A stretch of DNA of 64,000 nucleotides from Sinotaia quadrata (taxonomy: Eukaryota; Mollusca; Gastropoda; Architaenioglossa; Viviparidae): contig CM054179.1 in NCBI GenBank assembly GCA_028829895.1, positions 50,365,391 through 50,429,390 of the forward strand, in the 5' to 3' direction. Below the pieces are notes generated by a model, which searched no databases, was not told the DNA's origin, and worked only from the letters and a program-made list of their open reading frames with translations. How positions within the stretch are numbered: position 1 is the stretch's first letter; each line of letters begins with the position of its first letter. Both the position numbers and the translations under genes were made by a program. Below are positions 1 through 13,000 of the stretch, piece by piece.

Positions 1-1387
1 CATACTTCTAAAGGCCTTGGGCATACATACACAAATGAAAGCACATACACCCATTTATAACTGATACCAAGATGCATACACAACCCATGTAATTTCAACA
101 AAAATGCTCATACAACCCTGTGTGACATGCCAATAACGATCATACATTCATGTATAACAGAGGCAAAGAATGCATACAAAACCATGAATAACATATCAAA
201 AATGCAAAGTCATCAACAATTTTTTGGCCAAGAACGCATATACAACCTTGTGCAATTTACCATAGAGAGTGCTTATAATATATAACCATGTGTTAACTTA
301 AACCAAAAATAATTAGAGAGTAAAGTTTAAATTAGGCTAAAAATGCTCAAGCAACCATGTGTAACTTAGGCCAAGACTGAACATACAGTCTTGATTGCTT
401 AAAATGCACTTTTAAATGTTAGTTTGTTAACTCAAATAATTAAATTGGGCCAAAAATGGTAAAAAAAATTATGAGTAACTGAAGCCAAGAATGTATATAA
501 GCCAAGAGAAATTCCAGAAAAGAATGTACATATAAAACCACGAATAACTCAAGCCATGAATTCATTTAACACCACGAGTGACTCAGAATGTACTCAAAGA
601 TGTATATATCAGGTATTTATTTAAAGAAACAACCCTTTGTAATTATAAATTCAAGTCAATGATAATAAATAAAGAAAATCATAGTGATCCAACCACTTAT
701 AATAGCCGAGATATCCACATACAAATGTGTTTAAAACTTCAAACAGTTCTAAGTTTGTTTCAAATATAAAATGGAAACTCACAGTGACATTCTACACCAG
801 TTGTGCCGAACTGATTCGAAGATCAAGTCAGCAGAACAATTTTGTATTGAAACTTCTGTCAAAATATCAACTTAAAACTTAAAATTGAGGGAGGGGGCCA
901 CCAGAACCCTAAGAATGCAGGACAGACATTCAACAGAAGCAGTAAGCAATTACTACATATATTCTATAGATACAGATTCTACCAGCATCGTGCCATTTTG
1001 TTAAATAATACTACAACAGTCTAAAACTGGTCATTGCTTTAACAGGGTTTTTCCTGTTATTATTACCAGCAAAAAAAATAGAAAAAATAAAAGAAACATC
1101 CGTATAGCATTAAAAGTTTTCAAAAACAAAATTTTGCAGAAATAAGGCTGTGAAAACTGAAAACAAGATTGGCTATTGTTTTGTTTTCTTTGTATTCCCC
1201 CATCCCAGCAAATATCATGGCAACCAATTATATCAAAACACAAGTAGCAAACATTCAAGTCAGCTGTCCAAGGCAAAACTACGACAAAGATGGCAAGCTT
1301 GCCACTACCCAAGTGCACTGAACATGCTGCAGGCAAAGTACAAATGTGGCAAGACTGGTCTGCCTCATATAAGCAATACAATCCTCT
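1..1387 (-). other. 3' flank, probable 3' UTR of the adhesion gene
   Basis: This follows the TAG of exon 17 in the direction of transcription. A minus-strand AATAAA lies at 616-621 and could be the polyadenylation signal. The far part (1-560) has loosely repeating phrases of the 'aaccatgtgtaactta' type. A minus-strand frame at 1031-1381 contains short hydrophobic runs but has no convincing exon borders. No gene is supported. Confidence 0.4.
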
Positions 1388-1512
1388 CTAATCACCTTGA
1401 CCTGAATCACCTTTAAAAGTCATTCTGACTCCTGATATAGCCTGTCCACCCGTACTGGAGTCGTACTCTGGAGTGGTGATAGATTCGTCATAGTATTCTT
1501 CATCGTCCAACT
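1388..1512 (-). CDS. Exon 17: acidic tail and stop codon
   Basis: Encodes residues 734-774, starting ELDDEEYYDES and ending KGDSGQGD then TAG at 1388-1390. The acceptor is TTTGGATAG, phase 1. It is acidic and Tyr-rich, with no hydrophobic stretch. The DDEEYYDE context would suit tyrosine sulfation if extracellular, or tyrosine phosphorylation if cytoplasmic; neither is shown. Two donor-like sites (AAAG|GTGATT and CAAG|GTGATT) lie before the stop and both are phase 1, so in some transcripts this may be an internal exon. Confidence 0.75.
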
Positions 1513-4500
1513 CTATCCAAATGCAAATAAAATTAAGAAACTACACATAAAATTGTACACATGAAAAGTTATTTGTTTTACACCCTTTAAGAATGCAGTC
1601 TTGGAAGTATTTCCAGGCTTGTGTGTTTTTCACTGCAGCCTTGAGAGTGAGTGGCTCAGACAAATTTATATAGCACCTTGATTATTCTTGACAGTCTGAG
1701 TGTTTCTTTAACATATACATAAAATTATTAACTCCATTTAGGCTTTTATGAGATTATAGCATAAATACTCGTTTATAAGCTGATTGTGTAGAAGCTGAAG
1801 CTGATCATAATTTTGAAAGCCATGAAAGATTTTTAAAAACTCTGATAAGCTGATCTTCACCACTACCACCATCCAGACTGGCATAAATATAAATTTTACT
1901 TTCTTTCTTTTATATCTAAGTCTCTTCAAATTACCATTTTATATTGAAATTAATAAAGCAGGTAGCTTATTGTATCTTAAACAGGAGGAAAAACTGCAAT
2001 TTTCCCTTTTTTGGCTCCAGTCATTTCTATCAAAACAATTTTTCTTCACTAATTCCAGTTAACCTCAGCATCCTTATTTGAAACAATTCAACTTTGTTTT
2101 TTGGCTCCAGTCATTTCTATCAAAACAATTTTTCTTCACTAATTCCAGTTAACCTCAGCGTCCTTATTTGAAACAATTCAACTTTGTTTCAGCACTTGAT
2201 TACATTTGTAATATTACATGTTTTACGTTTTTGCAAGTTTATGAAAAATTGTCCTCATAAATCAAGGTCACAAACCCTACCATTTATAAACTGTGTACTC
2301 TACTCCAAAGCAAAAAATGTTACTGTAGAACTTTGAACTTTGGACTTATTTTTCATCTTAATTCTACATCTAAAGAGTATTACAGAAGAGTTCAAGTTCT
2401 TGCCATTTTGACAATTTCATACACTTTCATTTTCAACTTAGTCTCATTAAAAAATAAATAAATTATATATATATAATATATGCTACAAAGAAAATACATT
2501 CAATCTAGAACCCTTGATAAAATGGGCATAACAAATTGTTCCTCTTTCTTTCATGATGTTAAACATGATGAGCACCATTTCTTCCAAATATATCAGCTTA
2601 TATACAAATATTTATGGTAATTAGAATTTGAAGATTAACACTATAATAACTGAATGATGATTTAAATAATCTGTCATTTATTTTTCAATTAGATTATGTT
2701 TACATCTTCAATGCATTTTCATTCAAAATGTTTTAGTTCACTGCAGAAAACTCCTGGGACAAAAAATTCAGGCATAATTTACCCTATCTGTAGGATTGCA
2801 ACAGCTTTACCAATTTTTTAAAAATTATCTGCTCATTATAATTGCCCCTTGATGAATTGGCCTAAAATCAATTATACATCAAACCAGCAAATGAGAGCAA
2901 TGACAAACACTGCAATGTTTACATTCAGTTTTCAGGACAAGTGCTAAGGATATAAATTAAATTAGTTCAATATGTATTCACCATTTAAAAAAAAATATAG
3001 CTAAATATTCCTAATTAAATTGAAATTTGAATATTGAAGTGTTTTTTTTAAACCAGAGGACTGAAGCTGTTTGTGGGTTTAGGGGTGGATGGAAAGAAGG
3101 AAAAAAAGTTGATTCAGAACATTAACCAAATTAACATTAAAAATCACAACCATACCCACATCCACAGTCTCATTTTCTATTGCATTCTTTTTCTTTTTCA
3201 TTTTTGTTTTGGGTGGGAGGCTTTCAGAAACACATGCATACACAATGTCAGGACAACAAATAATTATGTTGGTGAAAACAGTTTTTTCTTAATTAATTAA
3301 AACCATGCAAGCCATGAGTATAAACATAAAGCATTAACTACAATCTCACCGGTTTCCATACTGGTTCCATCTGAAAACATGGCAATCAATCCACAATGAG
3401 CGTACAAGACACCAAGGACTATGTTTCATGGCTCAAAAGATACAAACAGGATGTATTAAAAGAACTGTGAAAAGTGAAACTGAGACATGTGTTTTATGAT
3501 ACTGCTGCTTAGCTCAATCCATGCAAGCTCTTCAGTAAGCAGTTTAATATGAATATAAATATTTAACTGTCAGCAGGACTACTGGCATACATAGTGTTTC
3601 ATGCAGTCTCTTCCTCACATCTCTAGGAACCAAGACGAGTATCATCGTGAAAGGAAGTGAATGAAAAATTTTCAGCTGTGAGATTCCTGACATGTCTTAT
3701 TTTATAATACTTTTATGAAATAGTTAATCTGCTTTCATCAAGATTATTTTTACAGGTTTTAAAAATTTTCATTTAAAGCTGGGTGGAGAAGGGATTGTTA
3801 TATCTTTCACACAAAAACAATCTGGCAAAAGCAGAAAAGTAAGATAAATTATTTTCAAAGTATTTTTTTATTTAAAAAAAAAAAGCAACCAACAACAGTC
3901 CAAATTACACAACTAATTGTTATAATTCTATCATAGTTGTGCAATCTCTGCCTTATTCTGACCTACCTTTACTTATGTCTGAAAATTAAAATTAATAAAA
4001 GTCTTACCTCCAAGACTGGTTTGGAAAACAATTTCTGCTGGATCCGACTGTCCTATTCGGTTGACAGCAATAATCTTTGCTTGGTAGTAAGTAAGTTTTT
4101 GCAGTCCTCGTATCTCATAGCTTCTAGTTTTACCAGGCAATTGAATAGGTTCAAAAGTTTGAATAACTTGTGAAATATTCATTTCATCTTGATTGATCTG
4201 TACCTGAATACATCAGTAAATTTAAATAATGAGAACTATTAATATCACCATCTTAAATTTTCTCAGCTGCCCAACAAGAACAACTTTGACAGAGTGGTTT
4301 GAACACATCTTTAAAAGCCATCAAGAATTTTTATTTTATTTTGAAAGTGAGTTTTGGAGCAGTAATAAATGATAGTCTAAAAGAAAAATAGATGATTATT
4401 TATAGTTTTATTAGATTTAGTGTTCAAAGCATTCTGATAAGTTGGGTTACTGAGGCAGTAAAATGGAAGTAATTGAGCAATGATAGCTTTACAAGATTAA

Positions 4501-6978
4501 TTATCATGGCTATGATATTTATTTTTGTTGATAACATTAATACAAGTATGAGTACAGCAGTTTATTACTGCACCCATGAACCGCAAATTACTTTAATTTA
4601 TGACAAATCATTCCAAAATCCAACTAATTTTGGTGCAGTGTAAATGTCTAGTACTGTGAATTAATATTTTTATATTGTTACTTATATTAATTATGATAGT
4701 TTTAATTTATATTGTTACTAAAATAAGTGTATTTATGGCATGTCTTTAAAATATTTGTGTTCATGGAATGTATGTATATTTACTGAGTAAATATTTTTAC
4801 ATATTTTTCAAATATAATTTGTTACTGCAATTAAAAGACTTAAGGTTATAACTTCCGTCAACAAATCCATTCGTGGAATTAATCAGATTCCAATTTTTAA
4901 AACAAAATTTTATAAACTCTGAAAATGAGACCATAAAGTAAAATGACATTGTGAAATTTATATATTATTTATTAGTTTTTAGAAAATTATATTGCTTGTT
5001 ATGAAATATTTTAAAACTAGAAAAAAATGTCATTAAATGGATCAATTGTTGCATTTTTGATTTCTTGGATTTCATTAAATACCAATCATATTAGCTTTCT
5101 CATGTACTTACTTGGAAAATATTTCTAGGTAAACCACATTTTAGTGAATGTTAAATCATTACCATTCTTCCCTGTTCAGGTATGTCATTAATTTTAATTT
5201 AAGACACCTCAATACCATTAAGCCATTAATGAGGTGACATGTAACCATGGCTAAAAACAGGTTAAGGAAGACATATTCCAATCTTGAATGCACTGTGCAG
5301 TAAACATATTCAGAAATGTTAAACTGACAATAGATAAACCCACTTGAACAATGATATATTCAGAGTGGTGACCTTAGAGTCACAATTAGAAATGGGGTAA
5401 ACCAGGATGAACAATTGATATTAAGCAATGTTGTTCCATGTCAGCTTCCAAATGAATCAGTGCATGCCAGCTACAGAGCCAGTGAATGACCCAGCACTTT
5501 ACATAGTAGGATTCAACTGTTTTGAAAGATGTGGGTAAAAGTTAAATATAGAGATCCTCATTATCCAAGTCTACATAACCTGTTTCTCTGCATGTGCGTA
5601 ATCAAAGTTTTAGTACTTGAATGTTAAAATCCCCCTCCCTCTTTTTTAGGTTGCTTAATAGCACAAGCTCCCTTTTCCTGCTTGCACTTTATATCATTCA
5701 ATTCACTTCTTGCAGCAGCCAGTGCAAAATACACTAAATTGTTTTTGTGAGTTATGTTATCTTGAAGTTTGATATTTGTTGCATATGCATAGAGCTTGTT
5801 GAAAAGCATGAAAAGAAAACAGGAAGTGATGTGCCCAAGAGGAAGTGCCAGAGTTATATCTTGATGTGAAATATGGTATGCATGGGACTAAAAGTGCTTT
5901 TCTGATTCACGAAACAATAATTTGTGCTATAACTCACTGATAAATGTTATACCTTTTTTAAAAACTGTTCATGTTTAATTATTGTTTCTATGCAAAAATA
6001 AATAAAAATCAAAGTAAAATTATTATTATATTATTAAATTACCTTTATGGCATAACTAATTTACAATGGACTACTATTTAGAGTGCAAGTAACAAAGTAA
6101 AATTTCACTAAATTAGTAAATTACTTAACTGGAATAGCTAACTTACAATGGACTTACATTTAGATTTAAAAAAAACAAAGTAAAAATTTCACTAAATTAG
6201 TAAATTACTTAACTGGAATAGCTAACTTAACAATGGTCTTATATTTAGATTATGAGAAACAAAGTAAAAATTTCACTAAATTAGTAAATTACTTAACTGG
6301 AATAACTAACTTACAATGGACTTACATTTAGATTATAAAAAAACAAAGTAAAAATTTCACTAAATTAGTAAATTACTTAACTGGAATAGCTAAACTTACA
6401 ATGGACTTATATTTAGATTATGAGAAACAAAAAATTCACTAAATTAGTAAATTACCTTAGAATAAGTAATCTCAAAGTTTGTGATATCTGCACCACCATC
6501 ACTCACTAAGTCCCACTCCAAAGTGTACGAATCACCTGTTCCGGTTTTGGAGGAAACTATAAGCAATTTATCTGGTCTCCCTGAAAAACACATCACATAA
6601 TTCTTCCATAATATTTTGTTCATACCATCAGTTCAGACAAACATATTTCATGAATCTATCATTTTTCACTTTCACTTCTGAGCACAACAGGCAATCTGGA
6701 AAAATTTGCATGAAGCCAATAAAATTCAATTAGGGAACAAATAATTCTAACCAGGTTCTTCAATAGGCAAATAACAATAAAAACATTTTTTTAATTAACT
6801 AATTTATGTGTCAACCAGTAGAGGCCTCTGCCCACAAGCATACATTTTATTAGCCAACAACACAATGCAAAAGTTGTCAAAAACATTGTTTTATTGCCCA
6901 ACAACATCAATGATTAACTACAGCCACTGCCTTTAAAGATATCCTATGTGAGATGCATTCAAGTGTGTGCGCACGCAT

Positions 6979-7031
<53 letters not shown>

Positions 7032-10000
7032 ATGGTAGTGTGTAGTAGGATTCATGTCAAAGTTTTAAAATGATTTCCAGACTTATTTCAGACAACAAAA
7101 TTAAATTATTTCCAGACCTAAAACTGATTCACAATAACCTTATCAACTGGGTAAAAAATTGAGAACTAAAATAAAAGTCTGCAATGATGAATGGATATAA
7201 ATTTAAAAACAAATTTAAATATATTTTAAAATTAATTACCCAGCAAAATCTCAACAAAAGAACAAGACTATAAAAAATTTAAAAATATTATTTATCAAAC
7301 TACATTCCTCAAATTTCGAATATAAGTTGCTTTTGAAATAAAGCAATATTATTTGTTAGTTTTAAAGTATCTCCTTAATTTTTTTTAATGTGTTACTTCC
7401 TGCAAAAAGCAGGCTAATGTGAAAAAAACTCAATTTTTTTTCTTATAATTTACTAAAATTCAGAATTTCATGTTTATTTATTAAAAAAAAAAAAAAGTGT
7501 CACATTGGTTTTTTCACTAAACCATTTTTTTAAGTACATACCCCCTGGATTATTAATCATACAAACAAAAATTATGATATTTATTGCTTTCTGTGTTAAA
7601 ACTATAATTTTCTGTGGGAAATGACTGGTGCTATTAACTTCAAAAATTTTTTAATTACATCCTCAAAAAAATGAAAATTTAGAAGAAAATGTTCATTTTC
7701 CTACAAATTTATTTACACAGGGTATTCTATAAATGAAATTTAGCAAAAACTTTCAATTTGTACGTATATTACTTTATATAATATGAAGTGGCCTATATCA
7801 ATATAATCAAATATTATCTGACAAAAAGTATTAAAAGAGAGTTTTAATCACATCTTGGTTTTGTATTGTTACATAAAGCCAGCCAATACAAAATTTCAAA
7901 TCTGCATGCTAAAGTGGTCTAACTGTAGTGTAATTGTTCAGACTCTACAGCACACTGTTCTGAATTAAATGTCCTTGGCTTTGAAAACCAGATCTTGAGG
8001 TATAATAAATTTTACTAAAATTATGTAGGTTAGCAACACACAAATAATTAAAGTTGATCGAGTGACTGCTGGCTGAGCAGACAGTGTCACAGTCAAGTCA
8101 AGTGTGTTGACGTGCGTAGGCCTACCTGATGACAACAGAAGGAACTGCACAAACCTGTTGCTTCCTAGGTAGCTTGAATATTTTCATCATTGTCACTGCT
8201 GCTGTCAAGAGTTGAAATAATCAGCTATGGCATCAGAAATGTCAATATTATTGCTGAAAACACACTTATGTTCAGCAGTCTAGCTAATACAGCAGAGGAC
8301 ACAAGAGTGGTACACACATTCAAAGCTTACTTCCGGTTGGTATCAACTCGATACCTAGCTTCTTATCAAATCAAATTAATTTATGCCACAGAGAGCACAA
8401 TTTTGCATAGTTATAACGTTATTTTGTAGAAAGATTCTGCACTACCATAAATAAATCACAACTGCATGCTAGAACATAAAATTTCAATCCTAAAATTATT
8501 TTTTAAAACACACAGGGCCAAAGTCGGAACGAAGCAGGTGAAGCATCATAACAATAAAGTTTAGGTGATGTTTTGTCCAATTCATACACAGCCACATGTC
8601 CTATGTATTATAAATAGAAACAAAGAGCCTTCTCACACAAGGTAATATAAGTGTGCACCACCAATTGCTAAAAATATCACGCAAACAGTCATGTAGTCCC
8701 ATGCTGGATCAAAGAGTTCATACACATACACACACACACTCACGTCATTTTACACTTTAAAAAGCTATAATCTCAAGTTCAAACAGCAAAAACCTCTTGG
8801 ATTATTGAAAAATAATGATCAATAAAATGATTTTTAAAGCAATCCCAAATTGATTTTTAATAAAATATTTACAACTACAAATGGCTGTAGCACAATATTA
8901 ATTACAGCATCTTTAGCCGGTTTTTCTCTGGCAATGACACATATACTATTTCAGACTAATTTTTTTTTTTAAATTAACAAAATATTTAGTGATCACATAA
9001 AATATTTGATATAAGGCTTTTCATATCTAAAATATGAGCTAAATTTACATATGGCTGTAAAAAAAAAAAAGAAAGAAAGAAAAGATGATTTTATTTTTTA
9101 TTTTTAAAAACTCAAAAATTTTGTAAATTTTAAATTTCAAAATTTTATATTTTAAAATATATTTTGTACACAGGCTTATAAGTAACCTCTTAATGAGAGC
9201 TAGTGTCAGGTTACACAGAATAATTACAATTATTCAAAAGAGGACTTGAAGTACTGACTACTGAGCCAATATGTCATTTTGAGAAAAATTCATCGAAAGT
9301 AAAACAAACTCTGCAGAATTTGAAAACTATGTTCAAAGTCATTTATTTTTTCAGTATAATTATACCATTCACTATCCATTCCACATTGGTCCATTAGTCA
9401 TTTAGCTCTCTTAGTAACACAATTCAAAAGTATTTTTTTGTCTTCTACAACATCACTGTACCCAACCTTTAGCATCTATAAAAGCAGAATACTACAACGG
9501 AAAGGTCCAAAAAATATTTACCAATTTATATATTTCAAATTTGTAATGTAAATGATCTTGTTATAGGAAAGCAATGAGGGGTCTGAAGATTCATTAAAAA
9601 CACAGCTTGCCCACTTACTGACTTGTGATGTCCTCTCTAGGATAGTTCTGGGCAAACCTCGACCAACATCATTGACAGCAAAAGCCTGGATTTCATACTC
9701 AGTGTTTGGTTCTAGTGTAGCGATTTGGGTCACAACCGTATCAGTTGATGATGCTGCAAATTAAAATTAAAAGGAATTTCAAAAGTTTCTTCAGGATGTC
9801 AACAGATATATCTTCACAAAAATTACTCCTTAATGATATAATCACATCAACTCTTAACCACTTCACTATCAAGATAGTACATACACATACACTTTCTACA
9901 AAATGAGCATTATGTATTAACCATATTTAATGTGTTTTATGCTTTAGACTGATTTCCAAATGGCACTGTTATATTATTATCTTGCTGTAGATAATTCACA

Positions 10001-13000
10001 GTTAGGAACTGTATTAAAAAAATGTGAGTACAATGTAACAGATTTCTTTTGTTTCTGATTTTCTGAATATCATAAAATATAAGTCAATTTATTGTCTCCA
10101 AAGATAATGTAATGACAGCCATGGGTTTCAATCTTTTCAGTGCGTCTAGGCCTTCAAATTTAATTGAAATTATTGCAAGTAGGATAATATTTTATTCTAT
10201 TTCCAATCACAATGAATATTTTTCCTAGAACTTTGTGAATTGAAAGAGGTTGATTAATACAGTTAAAAGTTTAAAGGTTAAAATGGAAAATCCTGTCATG
10301 CTGGTGTTTTAGGCTTGGGAAATGATTGTTTAGAAGACAAAAGCATTTTAGCAGAATATTTTATTGTAATATTGGAATGTGATCTACTAGAAATATTTTT
10401 ATAAATTGTAAAAGAGTCTAAAACAAAGAAATTGTTTGTCCTAATATCAAATTCAGCGACAACTTCATTTTTCAACCTTTCTCAGTTCATAGAGTGCTAA
10501 GAGCAAAGTATATGAATGAATAAGCTAAGAAAATCTTATTTTTTCTCTCAACCAAAGACATTACAAATAGATGGGCTGATTATTGATGAAAATCATGCAG
10601 ATTTCCACCTGATATTTGCAGAAGTGAAGATCAGTGTAAAAGGGTAAGTAAAAATAGTTTAGTCGTTTAAAATATTTTTATAAACTTGTTACTATGGACT
10701 CTGTTTGTTTTAGGACTAATAAATATGCCATGAATGAGAAAAACAACTTCAGGAACAAAAGGATGGGTAGCAATGCACTTTAGGTAGACTTTTACCTGGG
10801 TGATTTCCAGGATTCCTTGTTCACAGATTTCAGGAATATTGATAGATCAAAAGGTGATGCTGATAAATCCATAACACACAGATAAAAAATAAAAAGATCC
10901 CTAAGATTTTAGCTATACTTTTCCTTAGAAATGTCATTAATTAAAATAGAAATAATATTTTATTGGCCAATTTTGTTTACTGAAATCAGTTTTGGATAAA
11001 AATTATCCATCATGTGATTTTTCTCATTAAACTTAAATCTCAAATTAATAAAGATAATAAAAAATTACCAAAAGGTTAAAAAATACAGATACAGCTTCAA
11101 TGTTCATGCTAAAGATGATTTTAATTGCAAAATACAATATTTGCTTCTAATGATATAAATAAATAGAAGACTTCATACTGTTCCAAAATGTGTGCCTGTA
11201 TATGTGAAAAGTTTATAGCCATCAATCTTGTTCAAAATAGTTTCTACATTATTATGCAGTCAAAGGTAATTATAAAATACACTTAGGAAAGTTATAAGGC
11301 CATTTAAACATCACAGTTTTAAAGGAACTAAAGGGGAATTGACAATTTAAGTTTTGCAAAAGTGTGCTTAAAAATATGTGAAAATCAAGTTATTTACAGA
11401 TGACGCTATCATCTCAAAACTTAACAATTTCTCTAAGTGTTTTGGTTTAATAATTAAAGTAGATGTATGATTTTTCTTTTAATAATTACTCTTAGATTTC
11501 AGGTACTTGACAAGTAAAAGACTTTGTATAAAAATTTTATGCTTAGTGCTGAACCAAGTTAAAAAAAAACTCCCAACAAAAAATATCAGTATTTTTTTCC
11601 AGAAATAGAGATTCATCATTCAAACCTAAGTAGCAACACAATCTTTAATTCTAACACTTTCAAATAAACAATGATGTCATGAAAACAAAACCATCCATCA
11701 ACGACCCCTAATAACAATTCAAATTTACAAAGTCAATTCAAAAGAACTTTATATTATTTTTAAAAGTTAAATTTATTTTAAAAAAATATTCCCAGAAATT
11801 CATTAATTAATTACACTTCATCTGGTGGCAAATAAAAAACACTTACTTTTGGTGACTGTGTTCTCTCCTGGAGGGTCATTTGTGTTGGCTTTTTTGTAAG
11901 TGATATAAAAACTTTTCACTGGTTGGCCTCCTGTGTTCAGTGGGTCTCCAAGAGTGAGTCCTAGTAAAGTAGCTCCTTGGTTTGTTACTTTGATGGAAGG
12001 TTCTCCTGGGACCGCTGTTAACAAATATACATTAATAATCCCTTTAGTATTTTTATAATGCTAAAATGAGAAACATATCAACCTTGAAAGTGATATAACA
12101 TTTCTGAATATTCAAACATATTCATGAAACTAAAATCATTTTCAGATAACCAGATATTACATCTGTGTATACAATTTAACTTGATGGAAATAACTTTCTA
12201 AAGTTATATAAGTTAAATTATATTGAATGTTATGGTGTGAATAATGTTTTTTGGTGAATATTATATGCCATAATTATCCCTGTAATTGGATGTATATTTT
12301 TATTTTTTTTATTTTATGAGTGTAGTTATTGCAAGTGCCTGTATATGTAACATTATCTGACATCATTAAGCAGCAAAAAATTGTCGTTATGACATTCTCC
12401 AATGCAATTAGACTTACATGCACCACAGAGAAATAAATAAAAAGCATGTACAACTTACGAAATATTAATAAATAATACTATAACTTAAATGGAAACAGTT
12501 TACCGGTAAGTCATTGCTAAATTGTCAGTATACAACCAATCCACATTTTTTAAACATATGAAAGAAATAAACATCCATTTAAAATTTGTTTTGAAAGCAT
12601 CAATAAGTAATCTAATAAACAGTTGTATTTTAGTAACTGTGATCATTCTCTGCTGGTTCCTTATAACTCATGATTCCTGTTCTGGACTTCTGTTATCAAA
12701 GAAATTCACAGAAAGTAAAAAGAATCATTTTCTAAGGCTAAGAACATACTCCAGAGGTCTATTAATTCAGATCTTTTGTTAAAAAATATTATTACAGGCA
12801 TGCATGAGCTATCTTTTCCATTAGAGACAGACGGGGGTGGTGGTGGTGGTGGTTCCGCTATCATTTTAACATCACCACTGGAGCATGAGTTGATCATTTC
12901 GTCAAAAGACATTATCTGATCTGGAGTGCTCCACTGGGACCCCTTACATTGCGTCCCGAGGTGGAAGACGGGAGGCCTTGCGGAAGGGGATGAAAAGGTT

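Noticed and set aside
1031..1381. 116-residue minus-strand frame with hydrophobic runs, considered as a membrane exon
   Set aside because: No donor or conserved module border fits, the hydrophobic runs are short or arise from T-rich sequence, and it lies in the likely 3' UTR.
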